63,376 bases of DNA from Candidatus Metaruminococcus caecorum (lineage in GTDB: Bacteria > Bacillota > Clostridia > Oscillospirales > Ruminococcaceae), in the NCBI GenBank assembly GCA_904420045.1, contig CAJFTY010000015.1:1-63376 (forward strand), in the 5' to 3' direction. Positions 36,679 through 45,676 of the stretch are shown here, piece after piece. Position numbers and translations under genes: made by a program. Below the pieces are notes generated by a model that worked only from the letters and a program-made list of their open reading frames with translations, was not told the origin of the DNA and did no database searches. Every line of letters starts with the position of its first letter. Position 1 is the stretch's first letter.

Positions 36679-36861
36679 ATGAATATTCGAAGCTTATCCA
36701 TTCGTATTGACGATGAATTGCGATATAAATTAAGAGTCGCTGCCTCTTATGAAGGCCGTTCCGCCAATGCACAGATTTTAATCCTGATTCGGGATTTCGT
36801 TCAAAAGTATGAAAACGAGCATGGCCCTATCGAAAACCCAAATACGCAATCGCATCTATGA
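36679..36861 (+). CDS. Arc-type ribbon-helix-helix DNA-binding protein
   Basis: A 60-residue protein starting MNIRSLSIRIDDELRYKLRV. The short beta strand (RSLSIRID), helix, then the EGRSANAQILILIRDF turn-helix follow the Arc/MetJ ribbon-helix-helix fold common in phages, plasmids and toxin-antitoxin loci. ATG at 36679 follows GAGGGG. No toxin gene is adjacent. AT-rich compared with surrounding genes, which suggests transfer. Confidence 0.7.
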   Translation: MNIRSLSIRIDDELRYKLRVAASYEGRSANAQILILIRDFVQKYENEHGPIENPNTQSHL

Positions 36862-36883
36862 GTGACAGAACGACGGTGTAAAA

Positions 36884-36915
36884 ACAAGACCTCCTTCTTT
36901 TGAAGGAGGTCTTGT
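36884..36915. terminator. Bidirectional terminator between the small regulator and the SseB-like gene
   Basis: 14-bp stem ACAAGACCTCCTTC/GAAGGAGGTCTTGT with a TTTT loop. It serves converging genes and shares the AGACCTCCTT core with the gdhA terminator. Confidence 0.75.
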
Positions 36916-36940
36916 TGCAGTCATACGGGAACAGAGGGTT

Positions 36941-37762
36941 TCACACATCAAAAAAGCCCGGCTTTTGTTTGTAAAAGGGCTTATCGCCTCCCACACGCCG
37001 CTGGTCCTCCGCGTGGGAAACAAACTGAAGCGCCGGGGAACCCGTATAGACCTTGGCCGCCTCTTTGAGCTCTGTGAACACCTGATCCTGATTCCCGATA
37101 AAATCCACCACCGCCAGCAGGCCATGCTCTTCTCCCCGTTCCATGCGCCGCAGCCAAATGGCGTAAATCCGCTTATCCCTCTTTGCACACCGGGTCAAGC
37201 TAGTAATCAGCTCTTTGGGAGGGTTCTCGACCTCTCCATAATACACCGCCGGCTGTTTGTCATACACCGCAACCGAATAGTTTTTTTCTCGCATCCGTTT
37301 GATGACGCTCCACCGTTCCATCCGTTCCCGGTCCACCAGAAAGTCGTTCCCAAACGGATTGATGATGAATCCCACAGTATCCGGATGACCCGTCACCATA
37401 GAGACGTATTCCTCAAAATCCAGGATGAATGTCTTGGGCGGTATGCCGCCCAGCTCCTTCCACTTGGAAAGCTCCTCCCAATCGGTGAACACCGGATAGG
37501 CGTCCTGCCCTTCCTTGTTGCTCAAAAGTGGAAACGAAACCTGGGTGTTTTCTGGAAAAAACGCCTTGCCGTCTGCTGGGTGCTCCGGTTCTTTTTCGAG
37601 ATGTACCACGGACAAAAAATGTGCGTGAAACATGATTTCCTCTGCAATCCCATCCAAGATTTTACGCATTTTTTTGTTGGCATAGGGTTGTTGATGCAGC
37701 TGCTTTAACAACTTTTTGAGCTTTGGATTTTCCAACGGTTTGTTGACGTCCACTTTGTCCAT
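36941..37762 (-). CDS. SseB-like protein
   Basis: A 273-residue soluble protein. The middle has the SseB N-terminal pattern (ISFPLLSNKEGQDAYPVFTD-type: VSFPLLSNKEGQDAYPVFTD, then WEELSKW and GFIINPFGNDFLVDRE), and the C-terminal part (PPKELITSLTRCAKRDKRI ... AIWLRRM) fits the second SseB domain. SseB-type proteins are linked to serine sensitivity and type VII secretion contexts, but no such genes are here, so the role is open. The ATG at 37762 follows GGAGAAGGGG. Confidence 0.8.
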   Translation of the reverse strand: MDKVDVNKPLENPKLKKLLKQLHQQPYANKKMRKILDGIAEEIMFHAHFLSVVHLEKEPEHPADGKAFFPENTQVSFPLLSNKEGQDAYPVFTDWEELSKWKELGGIPPKTFILDFEEYVSMVTGHPDTVGFIINPFGNDFLVDRERMERWSVIKRMREKNYSVAVYDKQPAVYYGEVENPPKELITSLTRCAKRDKRIYAIWLRRMERGEEHGLLAVVDFIGNQDQVFTELKEAAKVYTGSPALQFVSHAEDQRRVGGDKPFYKQKPGFFDV

Positions 37763-37872
37763 AGCAATCCCCTTCTCCCTATTTTTGTTTATAATATAGC
37801 ACAAATCTCCCGAAACGTCCATTGCAGACGGATGCGCAGCCCCCTATTGACGGCTTCTGTCTGCTCCACCGT

Positions 37873-37936
37873 TCGAAAAATAAATTATTTTTCGATAATA
37901 CCTTGCAATGCAAGATAGTGTGTGCTATACTATAGC
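37873..37936. promoter_or_regulatory. Three successive perfect palindromes at the padR promoter
   Basis: A 23-bp perfect palindrome (37873-37895, half-site TCGAAAAATAA), CTTGCAATGCAAG (37902-37914) and GCTATACTATAGC (37924-37936) lie in a row. The second covers the -35 and the third covers the -10. They are strong candidates for PadR autoregulation sites. Confidence 0.65.
37903..37931 (+). promoter_or_regulatory. SigA promoter for the padR operon
   Basis: -35 TTGCAA (37903-37908), 17-base spacer, -10 TATACT (37926-37931). Confidence 0.8.
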
Positions 37937-37963
37937 TGTCGACAAGGAAACGGAGGTGTTTGC

Positions 37964-38305
37964 TTGAACATTCAATTTAAAAAGGGCGTGTTGGAACTGT
38001 GCGTGCTGTCTGTGCTCAGCCGGAAAGACTGCTATGGCTACGAGCTGGTCAGCGATATCTCCCGCCACATCAACATATCCGAGGGAACCATCTATCCCCT
38101 GCTCAAGCGACTCAAGGACGATGGATTGTTCACCACCTATTTGCAGGAATCCTCCGAAGGGCCTCCCCGCAAATACTATGCAATCTCCGACCGCGGCCGG
38201 GCTTACAAAGAGGAGCTGGCTGGGGAATGGCGGGACTTTTCGGCCAAAGTAAATCATATTATCGACGGCACCGACGCCGGCGAGAAAGGAATGACCCCAT
38301 CATGA
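37964..38305 (+). CDS. PadR-family transcriptional regulator
   Basis: A 113-residue winged-helix repressor: [25 protein letters not shown], then [18 protein letters not shown] and [13 protein letters not shown], all PadR hallmarks. Start is TTG (37964), 7 bases after GGAGG. Its stop overlaps the next ATG (ATGA), so it is coupled to the DUF1700 gene. PadR/DUF1700/DUF4097 operons are a known arrangement in Bacillota linked to envelope sensing. Confidence 0.93.
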   Translation: MNIQFKKGVLELCVLSVLSRKDCYGYELVSDISRHINISEGTIYPLLKRLKDDGLFTTYLQESSEGPPRKYYAISDRGRAYKEELAGEWRDFSAKVNHIIDGTDAGEKGMTPS

Positions 38306-38934
38306 CACGTACCATGTATCTGTTCCGCCTGCGGGAATTGCTGGCGGCCATGCCCGCCGCCGACCGCGAAGAAGTTCTGGCGGATATTAACGAGCACTTT
38401 GACTCCGCCCTCCAGCAGGGGGAAACCGAGCAGGAGATCATTGCGCGCTTGGGGACCCCGGAGTCCATCGCCGTCCAGTATGGCTACACCGACGCGGTCA
38501 ATCCGCCCACTGTGGCCCCTCCCCCTGTAAGCGCATCCAAAAAGAACGGCGTGGGCGCGGACCGGATCTGCGGCTGCATCGGCTTTGGATTTTTTAACAT
38601 CTGCCTGGGTTATCCTTTGGTGTTTACGTTTATCGCTGTTGTCTTCGCTCTGGTGGTCAGCGCCATTGCAATCGGCCTTACAGGCGCTTTGTACCTGATC
38701 CTCACGCTGATCTCTCCCTTGGTTCCCCTGGCCCAGGACAGCCTGATCACTGGATTTCCCTTTGCGGCCAACCTGTTTGCGGGAACCGGTGCCGCCTCGC
38801 TGGGCATCCTCGCCAGTATATGGGCCATCAAGCTGTTCGGGCTGTGCATCCAGGTTTCGGTCAAATATGTTGTGTGGTCCTTCCGCTGGACCTTTTGCAT
38901 GAAACCAAACCCGCCTCAAAACAACCCTGCATAA
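38302..38934 (+). CDS. DUF1700/HAAS-domain membrane protein
   Basis: A 210-residue protein. Residues 1-75 have the HAAS layout ([45 protein letters not shown]), a cytoplasmic helical domain found next to PadR regulators. It is followed by three to four membrane helices (about 95-190). Starts at ATG 38302, overlapping padR. Probably relays a membrane signal to PadR, which is inference from the family context. Confidence 0.85.
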   Translation: MTRTMYLFRLRELLAAMPAADREEVLADINEHFDSALQQGETEQEIIARLGTPESIAVQYGYTDAVNPPTVAPPPVSASKKNGVGADRICGCIGFGFFNICLGYPLVFTFIAVVFALVVSAIAIGLTGALYLILTLISPLVPLAQDSLITGFPFAANLFAGTGAASLGILASIWAIKLFGLCIQVSVKYVVWSFRWTFCMKPNPPQNNPA

Positions 38935-38967
38935 GCGGCAACCCACCGGGAAAGGAAGGATTTTTAT

Positions 38968-40008
38968 ATGAAACGGGGAATAATCATCGCCAGCATCGCG
39001 CTGGGATCGGTGTTTTTAATTTCTTGTATCGCCGTCATACTCATCTTATCATTCAGCGGATGGAAAGGAGCTGAGTCTCAAATGATCAACGAAACCCACG
39101 CGGCAGCCATTGAAAACGACGGCCGGCTGATTGTAGACAGCGGCATGGCTGATTGCACGATCTCCTACGCGCAGGACGATACTCAGGAAGTCACCGCCAC
39201 CCTGACCGGGAACGGCGCCCGACACAGATTCAACTTCACGGTGGAACAGACTGCCGACGGAGTCAAAGTCACTGCCAAACGGCCCTTTACTCTGTTTAAC
39301 TTTCAGCTATTTGGAAATTACAACCTGACCGTCACTGTTCCCCGCTCTTTTGCGGGGGACCTGGAACTCAACAACTCCGCCGGCGGCACGCAGGTAAACC
39401 TGACCAAGCTGGGAGAAGTTACCCTCAAATCCGGTGCGGGAGCGCTGATGGTGGGGAATCTGGAGGCTGAATCCCTGTATATGAACAACTCCGCAGGCAA
39501 GATCGCCGTTGGAACGATCGTTGTAAAACAGGATATTGAATTTAAAAATTCCGCCGGCTCCACCGAAGCCCAGAGCCTGACCGCCGGCGGCGAGGTGGCC
39601 ATTTCCTCCAGCGCGGGCACAATTCAGGTAAACGCCCTGCAAGCGGTCACTGCCAATATTAAAAATTCTGCCGGGCGAACCGAACTGTATCACGTGGCAG
39701 ACACCGACGTGACCGCTCACCAGTCCGCCGGGGAAATCATCTGTGAATACGCCGTATTTTCAAACAACCAGGTGGATATCAAAAATTCCGCCAGCCGCAT
39801 CCGGCTGTCCCTGCCGGAAAACGCCGCTTTTGCCCTGGACGCTTCCACCAGCGCAGGCAAGGTGGAATGCGCTTTCCCGGTGCTTTCCACCGAACACAGC
39901 AATGACCGGATCCGGGGCACCGTCAACAAGGAAGGCGCGCAGAATCTGGTGAAGCTCCACTCCTCCGCGGGAAGCGTCATCATTGAACAAATGGCTGTAA
40001 ACGAATAA
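38968..40008 (+). CDS. DUF4097 membrane-anchored beta-helix protein
   Basis: A 346-residue protein with one N-terminal membrane helix (about 5-30) and a large extracytoplasmic domain of DUF4097 type. From about residue 130 it repeats an NSAG or SSAG turn roughly every 20 residues (LNNSAGGTQVNL, MNNSAGKIAVG, KNSAGSTEAQ, KNSAGRTELY, STSAGKVECA, HSSAGSVIIE), which fits the turns of a right-handed beta-helix. Third gene of the padR operon, closed by a terminator. Confidence 0.88.
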   Translation: MKRGIIIASIALGSVFLISCIAVILILSFSGWKGAESQMINETHAAAIENDGRLIVDSGMADCTISYAQDDTQEVTATLTGNGARHRFNFTVEQTADGVKVTAKRPFTLFNFQLFGNYNLTVTVPRSFAGDLELNNSAGGTQVNLTKLGEVTLKSGAGALMVGNLEAESLYMNNSAGKIAVGTIVVKQDIEFKNSAGSTEAQSLTAGGEVAISSSAGTIQVNALQAVTANIKNSAGRTELYHVADTDVTAHQSAGEIICEYAVFSNNQVDIKNSASRIRLSLPENAAFALDASTSAGKVECAFPVLSTEHSNDRIRGTVNKEGAQNLVKLHSSAGSVIIEQMAVNE

Positions 40009-40023
40009 GTTGAATCCTCATTA

Positions 40024-40070
40024 TAAAAAGCCGCTATGCCCAAAGATCATGGGTATAACGGCTTTTTCTT
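40024..40070 (+). terminator. Terminator after the padR operon
   Basis: Imperfect long stem AAAAAGCCGcTATgCCCA pairing with TGGGTATAaCGGCTTTTT. The flanking A and T runs allow it to serve the converging minus-strand gene too. Confidence 0.85.
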
Positions 40071-40098
40071 TATTTATAGCGGTACCTCTTCGAATCGG

Positions 40099-41208
40099 TC
40101 ACAGCAACCGGGCATAGTCCATAGTCTTAAAAATGATCACCATCACGCACAGTGCTGCCCAAAGCACGCAAAACACGGCGATCACAGCCAGCGGAGGCGG
40201 CTTTTTACCACCAAATGACGGCCACTTGACTGCCCGTTCTTCCTCTGTCATACATAGCCGACGCAAAAGGAGATACCCAACTGTTCCCCCTGCAATTCCC
40301 CCCAGCATCAACCAGGCAATCGACAGCGATTCTACAAAGTCTCCAAGGGAAAGCGGCGCCTCGTACCCAAACAGTACAGAATGGAATAGAACGATCCAGA
40401 CGAAAAAACCAATGGCAAAAAACAGCGCTGCACCCCCAAGCATTCCGAACAAAAACAGCTTGGCCCGGTGAGTTGCCCACTTCTGCTCCCGCTGAGCCCT
40501 CGGCGAGGGCGGCCATTCTCCCGTCGATTCCAGCGCCTGTTTTGCGTAGTAGAACTGATCTGCAACCGGCGTCGGAAGGCGTTTTTCAAAGGGCTCCATA
40601 CATTTTACAAATTCCCGATAACGCCCACTGTCAAACTGACGTATCGCCCATGCATACCGCAATTTTTTTGCTGTATTTCGGGACAGGTAGGCATCGAACT
40701 CCTCTTGTTCCCGCTGTGCCTGCAGCAGTTGATCCATCACAGCCTGCGGCCCCATTTTCCCCAGCTTTTGAATTGCTATGGCGGCCCGCTCCGCCGCCTG
40801 GAACAATTCCAGCTCCATGGTCTGCGCCGTTACAATATATCCATTGGGGAGCCGCCGGTATACGTCCCTCTCCCCTGTGATCCAGGCGATTACAGGGGAA
40901 TATGCCCACTCAAACGAAGGCTTTTTAAAAATATAGATTTCCGTAACCGCATAGTCGAGTTCCGAATAAATCACACTGTAGCTGAACCAATCAAACGCAA
41001 ACTCCACCATAGCGGTAAAGGTATCCTCGCTTTTTCTGCTGCGCCGCAGTTCTTCCAGGGTGGCGTCCTCCTTCTCCCCCAAGCTGATGGATGAATACGT
41101 CCCTGTCAATCCCATGGGATGAAACATCCGCTTCAGCTTGGTCGCCTCATCAAAAAACATTTGAACCAGCTCAGCTCTTTCCCGTCCCCTTTTGGTCTCT
41201 TTCTGCAA
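40099..41208 (-). CDS. Uncharacterised protein with C-terminal membrane helices
   Basis: A 369-residue protein. Residues 1-230 are soluble, with aromatic-rich EFAFDWFSYSVIYSELDYAV and coiled-coil-like QAQREQEEFDAYLSRNTAKK. Three membrane segments follow (about 250-275, 290-315 and 340-362). No family recognised. It starts at TTG behind GGAGAAGGAG, 19 bases after the NAD(P)HX repair gene, and is probably cotranscribed with it. Confidence 0.7.
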   Translation of the reverse strand: MQKETKRGRERAELVQMFFDEATKLKRMFHPMGLTGTYSSISLGEKEDATLEELRRSRKSEDTFTAMVEFAFDWFSYSVIYSELDYAVTEIYIFKKPSFEWAYSPVIAWITGERDVYRRLPNGYIVTAQTMELELFQAAERAAIAIQKLGKMGPQAVMDQLLQAQREQEEFDAYLSRNTAKKLRYAWAIRQFDSGRYREFVKCMEPFEKRLPTPVADQFYYAKQALESTGEWPPSPRAQREQKWATHRAKLFLFGMLGGAALFFAIGFFVWIVLFHSVLFGYEAPLSLGDFVESLSIAWLMLGGIAGGTVGYLLLRRLCMTEEERAVKWPSFGGKKPPPLAVIAVFCVLWAALCVMVIIFKTMDYARLL

Positions 41209-41227
41209 AATCTCCTTCTCCTTTCAA

Positions 41228-42760
41228 TCACCCAATCCCCGTGTCCTGGAACGCCTGGGGAATCATCGCCAGCAGGTCGGTGGGCAGCATCCCCTGCATG
41301 GTGTACCGCTGTGCCGCCAGATCCCCGGCCATCCCGTGGAGGTACACCCCGCAGCAGGCCGCGTCCACGGGGGAAAGCCCCTGGGCCAGCAGCGACGCGA
41401 TCATCCCTGCCAGAATGTCCCCGCTGCCGCCCCGGGCCATGCCGGGGTTCCCGGTGGTGTTGACAAAAAGCTCCCCGCCGGGGGAAGCCACTAGGGTGTT
41501 GGGCCCTTTGAGCACCAGCGTCACCCCATACTCCCCGGCAAACGCCCGGGCGGTCTGTTCCCGGCTTTCCCGGATCTCCTGGATGCTCTTGCCGCAAAGC
41601 CGGGCCATCTCTCCAAAGTGAGGGGTGAGGATGAGGGGCGCCCTTGCCCGCCGGAGCACAGCCGGCGAAAGCGCCAGGGCATTGAGCCCGTCCGCGTCCA
41701 CCACCAGCGGACAGGCTGCCCCTGTGACCACCCGCTCCACCAGGCTGCGGGTATCCGGCGTCAGGGACAGCCCGCAGCCGATCAGCCCGGCGGTGCTGGT
41801 GGAAAGCCGGTCCAAAACCGGCCCGGCGGACTCTTTGGCTACACCGCCGTCCGCTGCTTCGTGCAGGGGCAAAAACGTCCCCTCCAGCAGGTGGGAGGCC
41901 GCCGCCGCGATCACCGGGCGGGTGGACGCAAGCGTAACCAGGCCCGCCCCGGCGCGCAGGGCGGACGCCGCGGACATCACCGCCGCGCCGCTCATGGACA
42001 GGCAGCCGCAGACGGTCAGCAGCTTGCCGTAAGTTCCCTTGTGATCGTCCCCACGGCGCACCGGCATCCGGGACAAAACAAAATCCCGGTCAATAACTGC
42101 GGCCGCGTCCACCCCGTGGTAGCTCCCCGGAGCCATGCCGATGTCCACCGCCACAGCCTCCCCCACAAAAGGGCGAGCCTGTGCCTTTAGGTGGGCGGGC
42201 TTTAACGAATCCATGGCCAGGGTGTAATGGGCCTGGAAGGCATGCCCGTCCGCCTCCCCGGTGTCCGCCGCCACCCCCGAGGGGATGTCCACTGCAAAGC
42301 GGAGGGCGTCCGCGCGGGAGCACTCCTCAAACAGCGATGCCAGCTCGCTGGGAAGCTCCCCGTGAAAGCCGGTGCCATACACCGCGTCTACAATCACCGC
42401 GCTGTCCCGCACCGCCTGGACAACCGCTTCCGGAGCGGAGGAAAGCGCCAGCACCGGCACCCCGGACATCTGCCCGTACATAAACTGGGCGTCGGGGGTT
42501 TGGGGGTCCCCACAGCACAGCGCCACCGTGGGGGAAGCTCCTAGTTCCCGGAGCTTGCGGGCGATGACAAACCCGTCGCCTCCGTTGTTGCCCGCCCCGC
42601 ACAAAATCAGGGCAGACAGCCCTTCCTCCAACTGGACCCGGGCCTTGATCGCCTCGAATGCCGCTGTGCCTGCGTTTTCCATCAGCTGCCGGTAGCTCAC
42701 TCCCAGCCGGTGGGAGTTTTGCTCCGCCTGTTTCATCTGCGCCGCTGTTACAACCCTCAT
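41228..42760 (-). CDS. nnr: Bifunctional NAD(P)H-hydrate epimerase / ADP-dependent dehydratase
   Basis: Repairs hydrated NADH and NADPH. The 510-residue product has the YjeF_N epimerase domain (about 1-210: SYRQLMENAG, LCGAGNNGGDGFVIAR, VDAVYGTGFHGELP) fused to the ribokinase-like dehydratase domain (about 225-500: GTYGKLLTVCG, VVDADGLNAL, LTPHFGEMARL and GMARGGSGDILAGMI with the catalytic aspartate). Starts at ATG behind GGAAGGAG. Confidence 0.97.
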   Translation of the reverse strand: MRVVTAAQMKQAEQNSHRLGVSYRQLMENAGTAAFEAIKARVQLEEGLSALILCGAGNNGGDGFVIARKLRELGASPTVALCCGDPQTPDAQFMYGQMSGVPVLALSSAPEAVVQAVRDSAVIVDAVYGTGFHGELPSELASLFEECSRADALRFAVDIPSGVAADTGEADGHAFQAHYTLAMDSLKPAHLKAQARPFVGEAVAVDIGMAPGSYHGVDAAAVIDRDFVLSRMPVRRGDDHKGTYGKLLTVCGCLSMSGAAVMSAASALRAGAGLVTLASTRPVIAAAASHLLEGTFLPLHEAADGGVAKESAGPVLDRLSTSTAGLIGCGLSLTPDTRSLVERVVTGAACPLVVDADGLNALALSPAVLRRARAPLILTPHFGEMARLCGKSIQEIRESREQTARAFAGEYGVTLVLKGPNTLVASPGGELFVNTTGNPGMARGGSGDILAGMIASLLAQGLSPVDAACCGVYLHGMAGDLAAQRYTMQGMLPTDLLAMIPQAFQDTGIG

Positions 42761-42792
42761 ACTGCTTTCTCCTTCCGCCGCCGTTTTTTAAG

Positions 42793-42830
42793 CTAAAAAG
42801 GGCGGACACAGCTCCCCTGCGTCCGCCCTT
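42793..42830 (-). terminator. Terminator after ireB
   Basis: 10-bp stem AAGGGCGGAC/GTCCGCCCTT with a 13-base loop and TTTTT on the minus strand. Confidence 0.85.
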
Positions 42831-42849
42831 GCTCACACATATCCATGGA

Positions 42850-43095
42850 TCAGTCGTTTAAATACGCCTTGACCATCGCCTGCAACAGTTCGTCCCGGTC
42901 GATCCGGCGGATCAGGCTGCGGGCGTTGTTGTAGGTGGTGATATAGGTGGGATCCTCCGACAGAATGTACCCCACAATCTGGTTAATTGGATTATAGCCC
43001 TTTTCCCGCAATGCGTCATACACGGTGGTCAGGGTCTGTTTCATTTCGCTTTCTTTGTCATCGTGAACGGAAAAGGTCATGGTTTTTTCGTGCAT
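42850..43095 (-). CDS. ireB: IreB-family regulatory phosphoprotein (UPF0297)
   Basis: An 81-residue protein (MHEKTMTFSVHDDKESEMKQ, then DALREKGYNPINQIVGYILS and DPTYITTYNNARSLIRRIDR) matching the IreB/YrzL family throughout. In Enterococcus, IreB is phosphorylated on N-terminal threonines by IreK and modulates intrinsic cephalosporin resistance; the N-terminal Thr residues are present here. It stands alone rather than next to ruvX. Has its own promoter and terminator. Confidence 0.95.
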   Translation of the reverse strand: MHEKTMTFSVHDDKESEMKQTLTTVYDALREKGYNPINQIVGYILSEDPTYITTYNNARSLIRRIDRDELLQAMVKAYLND

Positions 43096-43160
43096 AACTT
43101 GTCACCTCGCAGATCATAAGCTTTCCTTGCAAGTCCTATTGTTTTTCCCGGTCTGTTCTT

Positions 43161-43189
43161 ATTATATACGATCCACCCGCGGTTCACAA
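43161..43189 (-). promoter_or_regulatory. SigA promoter for ireB
   Basis: Minus strand -35 TTGTGA (43184-43189), 17-base spacer, -10 TATAAT (43161-43166), about 65 bases before the ireB start. Confidence 0.75.
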
Positions 43190-43297
43190 GCATAATTTTG
43201 ATTTTTCCGTCATTTCCGGCAGTTTGTCGGAAAGATCACCGGGAAAACTGGTTGTCCTCCCTAAGCGAGCGACACCTCTCGACCAAAAAAGCGCGCC

Positions 43298-45676
43298 CTA
43301 TGCTGGAAACACCCGCTCGGCGATATCGCAGGACTCCTTAGCGTCCTTGGCGTAAAAGTCCGCGCCGATGGTTTTTGCGTACTCCGGGGTGAGCACCGCG
43401 CCGCCCACCATGATCTTGCAGTCCACCTGCCGTTCGCGGAGCAGCGCGATGGTTTTTTCCATGCTTTTCAAGGTGGTGGTCATCAGCGCGGACAGACCCA
43501 CCAGTTTCGCCTTGTGGCGGATCGCGGCGTCCACCACGGCCTCGTACTCCACGTCGCGGCCTAAATCAATCACGGTGTAGCCGTAGTTTTCCAACAGCAC
43601 CTTGACGATGTTTTTGCCGATGTCGTGAATATCTCCCTTGACGGTGGCCAGCACGATGGTTCCCCGGCTGACGGGCGCTTTATCCGTTTTGGAAAGATGG
43701 GCCTTGATGACCTCAAACGCCGCCTGGGCCGCGTTGGCCGACTGGATCAGCTGGGGCAAAAACAGCTTGCCGCTTTCAAACTTCGCTCCCACCGCGTCCA
43801 GGGCGGGGATTAAAAGGCCGTTTACAATCTCCATGGGCTCCTGGGTTTTCAAAAGCTCCCCGGTGATGCGGCCGGCATCCGCTTTTAATCCCTTTTCCAC
43901 CGCGTAGCTTAAATCTCCGGCCTCCCCGGCGGGAGCCGCGGCCGCGGGGGCACCGTCCTCCTGGGCGTAGGCCGAGAGGAAATGCTCCGCTCCCTTATCG
44001 ATGTTCATCAGCAGATGATAGGCGTTCACCGCGTCGGTCATGGCTTTTATGTTGGGGTTGAGAATGGGCAGATCCAGTCCGTTTGCCAGCGCCAGGGTCA
44101 AAAACGAGTGGTTCACAAGCTCCCGGTTGGGCAGCCCGAAGGAGATGTTGGACACCCCCAGCACCGTTTTGAGCCCCAGCTGCTCCTTGACCATCCGCAC
44201 CGCCCGCAGGGTTTCGGCCACCGCCGCCTGCTCCGCCGAGGCGGTCAGGGTCAAGCAGTCGATGAACACGTTTTCTTTGGGGATTCCCAGAGAAAGCGCC
44301 CGCTCCAAAATCCGTTTGGCGATGGCCAACCGGCCTTCGGCGGTTTTGGGAATCCCCCCCTTGTCCAGAGTGAGCCCCACCACCGCCGCGCCGTATTGTT
44401 TCACCAGGGGCAGCACGGCGTTTAAGGATTCCTCCTCGCCGTTAACCGAGTTGACAATGGCCTTGCCGCTGTACACCCGCAGCCCCGCCTCCAGCGCGGC
44501 GGGGTCGGAGGAATCCAGCTGAAGCGGGGTGTCCACCACGCCCTGCAGCGCCTTGACCACCCGGACCATCATCCGGGGCTCGTCGATTTCCGGCAGGCCC
44601 ACGTTGACGTCCAGAATGTCCGCACCCGCGGCCACCTGGCTGACGGCCTGGTTTAAGATATAGTCGATGTCCTCATGGATGAGCGCCTGTTTAAACAGCT
44701 TTTTCCCCGTGGGGTTGATCCGCTCCCCGATGATCCGGGCCCGGTCCACCGGCACCGCCGCCGAGGGGGAACACACCGCCGCTTTGGGGACAAACGCCGG
44801 CTTTTGATAGGATCGCCCCTCCAGAGCCTTGCGCAGCATGCCCAGGTACTCCGGCGTGGTGCCGCAGCATCCCCCGGCGATTTTGATCCCATAGGGAATC
44901 AGCGCGGCGATGTACCCGGCGAACTGCTCCGGGCCGATGTCGTACTCCTGACTGCTGGGATCGGGCAGACCGGCGTTTGGCTTGACCACGATGGGCAGCC
45001 GGGTCCACTTGGCCAGCTCCTCCACCAGCGGGGGGAGCTGGTCGGGCCCCAGGGAACAGTTGATGCCCACGGCGTCCGCCCCCAGGCCCTCCAGCGTCAA
45101 AGCCATAGAGGGGATGGAGCACCCGGTGAAGGTGCGGCCGCTTTCCTCAAAGGTCATGGTGCAGATCACCGGAAGATCGGTGTTTTCCTTGGCGGCCAGC
45201 AGCGCCGCCCGGGTCTCGTTTAGATCGGTCATGGTCTCGATGGCGATCAGATCCGCCCCCGCCGCCGCCCCCGCGGTGATTTCCTGGGAAAAGATCTCGT
45301 ACGCGCCGTCAAACGACAGGCTTCCGGCTGGCTCCAACAGCTCCCCGATAGGGCCCACATCCAGGGCCACCAGCGCGCCGGTTCCCCTTACCGCCTGTCT
45401 GGCCGCGGCAATCCCGGCGGCGATCACCTGCTCGGGGGTAAAACCGGAACCCGCCAGCTTGTGCCGGTTGGCTCCAAAGGTGTTGGCGTAGATCACATCC
45501 GCCCCGGCTTTTATATACGCCCGATGGATGGCGGTGATGGTCTCGGGCTGGGTCAGGTTGTAAAGCTCCGGCAGGGCCCCCATGGGAAGCCCGGATTTTT
45601 GCAGCATGGTGCCCATGGCCCCGTCCAGCAGGACGAAGGGCTTTTGAAGCAGCTGGGAGAATTTATTGGTTTCCAC
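43298..45676 (-). CDS. metH: Cobalamin-dependent methionine synthase lacking the reactivation domain
   Basis: Transfers a methyl group from methyltetrahydrofolate to homocysteine via cobalamin. The 792-residue product has the homocysteine domain (about 1-290, LLDGAMGTMLQKSG, zinc ligands in GGCCGTTPEYLG), the pterin domain (about 315-570, IIGERINPTGKKLF, DVNVGLPEID) and the B12 cap and B12 domains with DIHDIGKNIVKVLL. The AdoMet-binding reactivation domain of full-length MetH is absent and supplied by the adjacent 45663-46358 gene. Start GTG 45676 follows GAGG; overlaps that gene by 14 bases. Confidence 0.95.
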   Translation of the reverse strand: METNKFSQLLQKPFVLLDGAMGTMLQKSGLPMGALPELYNLTQPETITAIHRAYIKAGADVIYANTFGANRHKLAGSGFTPEQVIAAGIAAARQAVRGTGALVALDVGPIGELLEPAGSLSFDGAYEIFSQEITAGAAAGADLIAIETMTDLNETRAALLAAKENTDLPVICTMTFEESGRTFTGCSIPSMALTLEGLGADAVGINCSLGPDQLPPLVEELAKWTRLPIVVKPNAGLPDPSSQEYDIGPEQFAGYIAALIPYGIKIAGGCCGTTPEYLGMLRKALEGRSYQKPAFVPKAAVCSPSAAVPVDRARIIGERINPTGKKLFKQALIHEDIDYILNQAVSQVAAGADILDVNVGLPEIDEPRMMVRVVKALQGVVDTPLQLDSSDPAALEAGLRVYSGKAIVNSVNGEEESLNAVLPLVKQYGAAVVGLTLDKGGIPKTAEGRLAIAKRILERALSLGIPKENVFIDCLTLTASAEQAAVAETLRAVRMVKEQLGLKTVLGVSNISFGLPNRELVNHSFLTLALANGLDLPILNPNIKAMTDAVNAYHLLMNIDKGAEHFLSAYAQEDGAPAAAAPAGEAGDLSYAVEKGLKADAGRITGELLKTQEPMEIVNGLLIPALDAVGAKFESGKLFLPQLIQSANAAQAAFEVIKAHLSKTDKAPVSRGTIVLATVKGDIHDIGKNIVKVLLENYGYTVIDLGRDVEYEAVVDAAIRHKAKLVGLSALMTTTLKSMEKTIALLRERQVDCKIMVGGAVLTPEYAKTIGADFYAKDAKESCDIAERVFPA

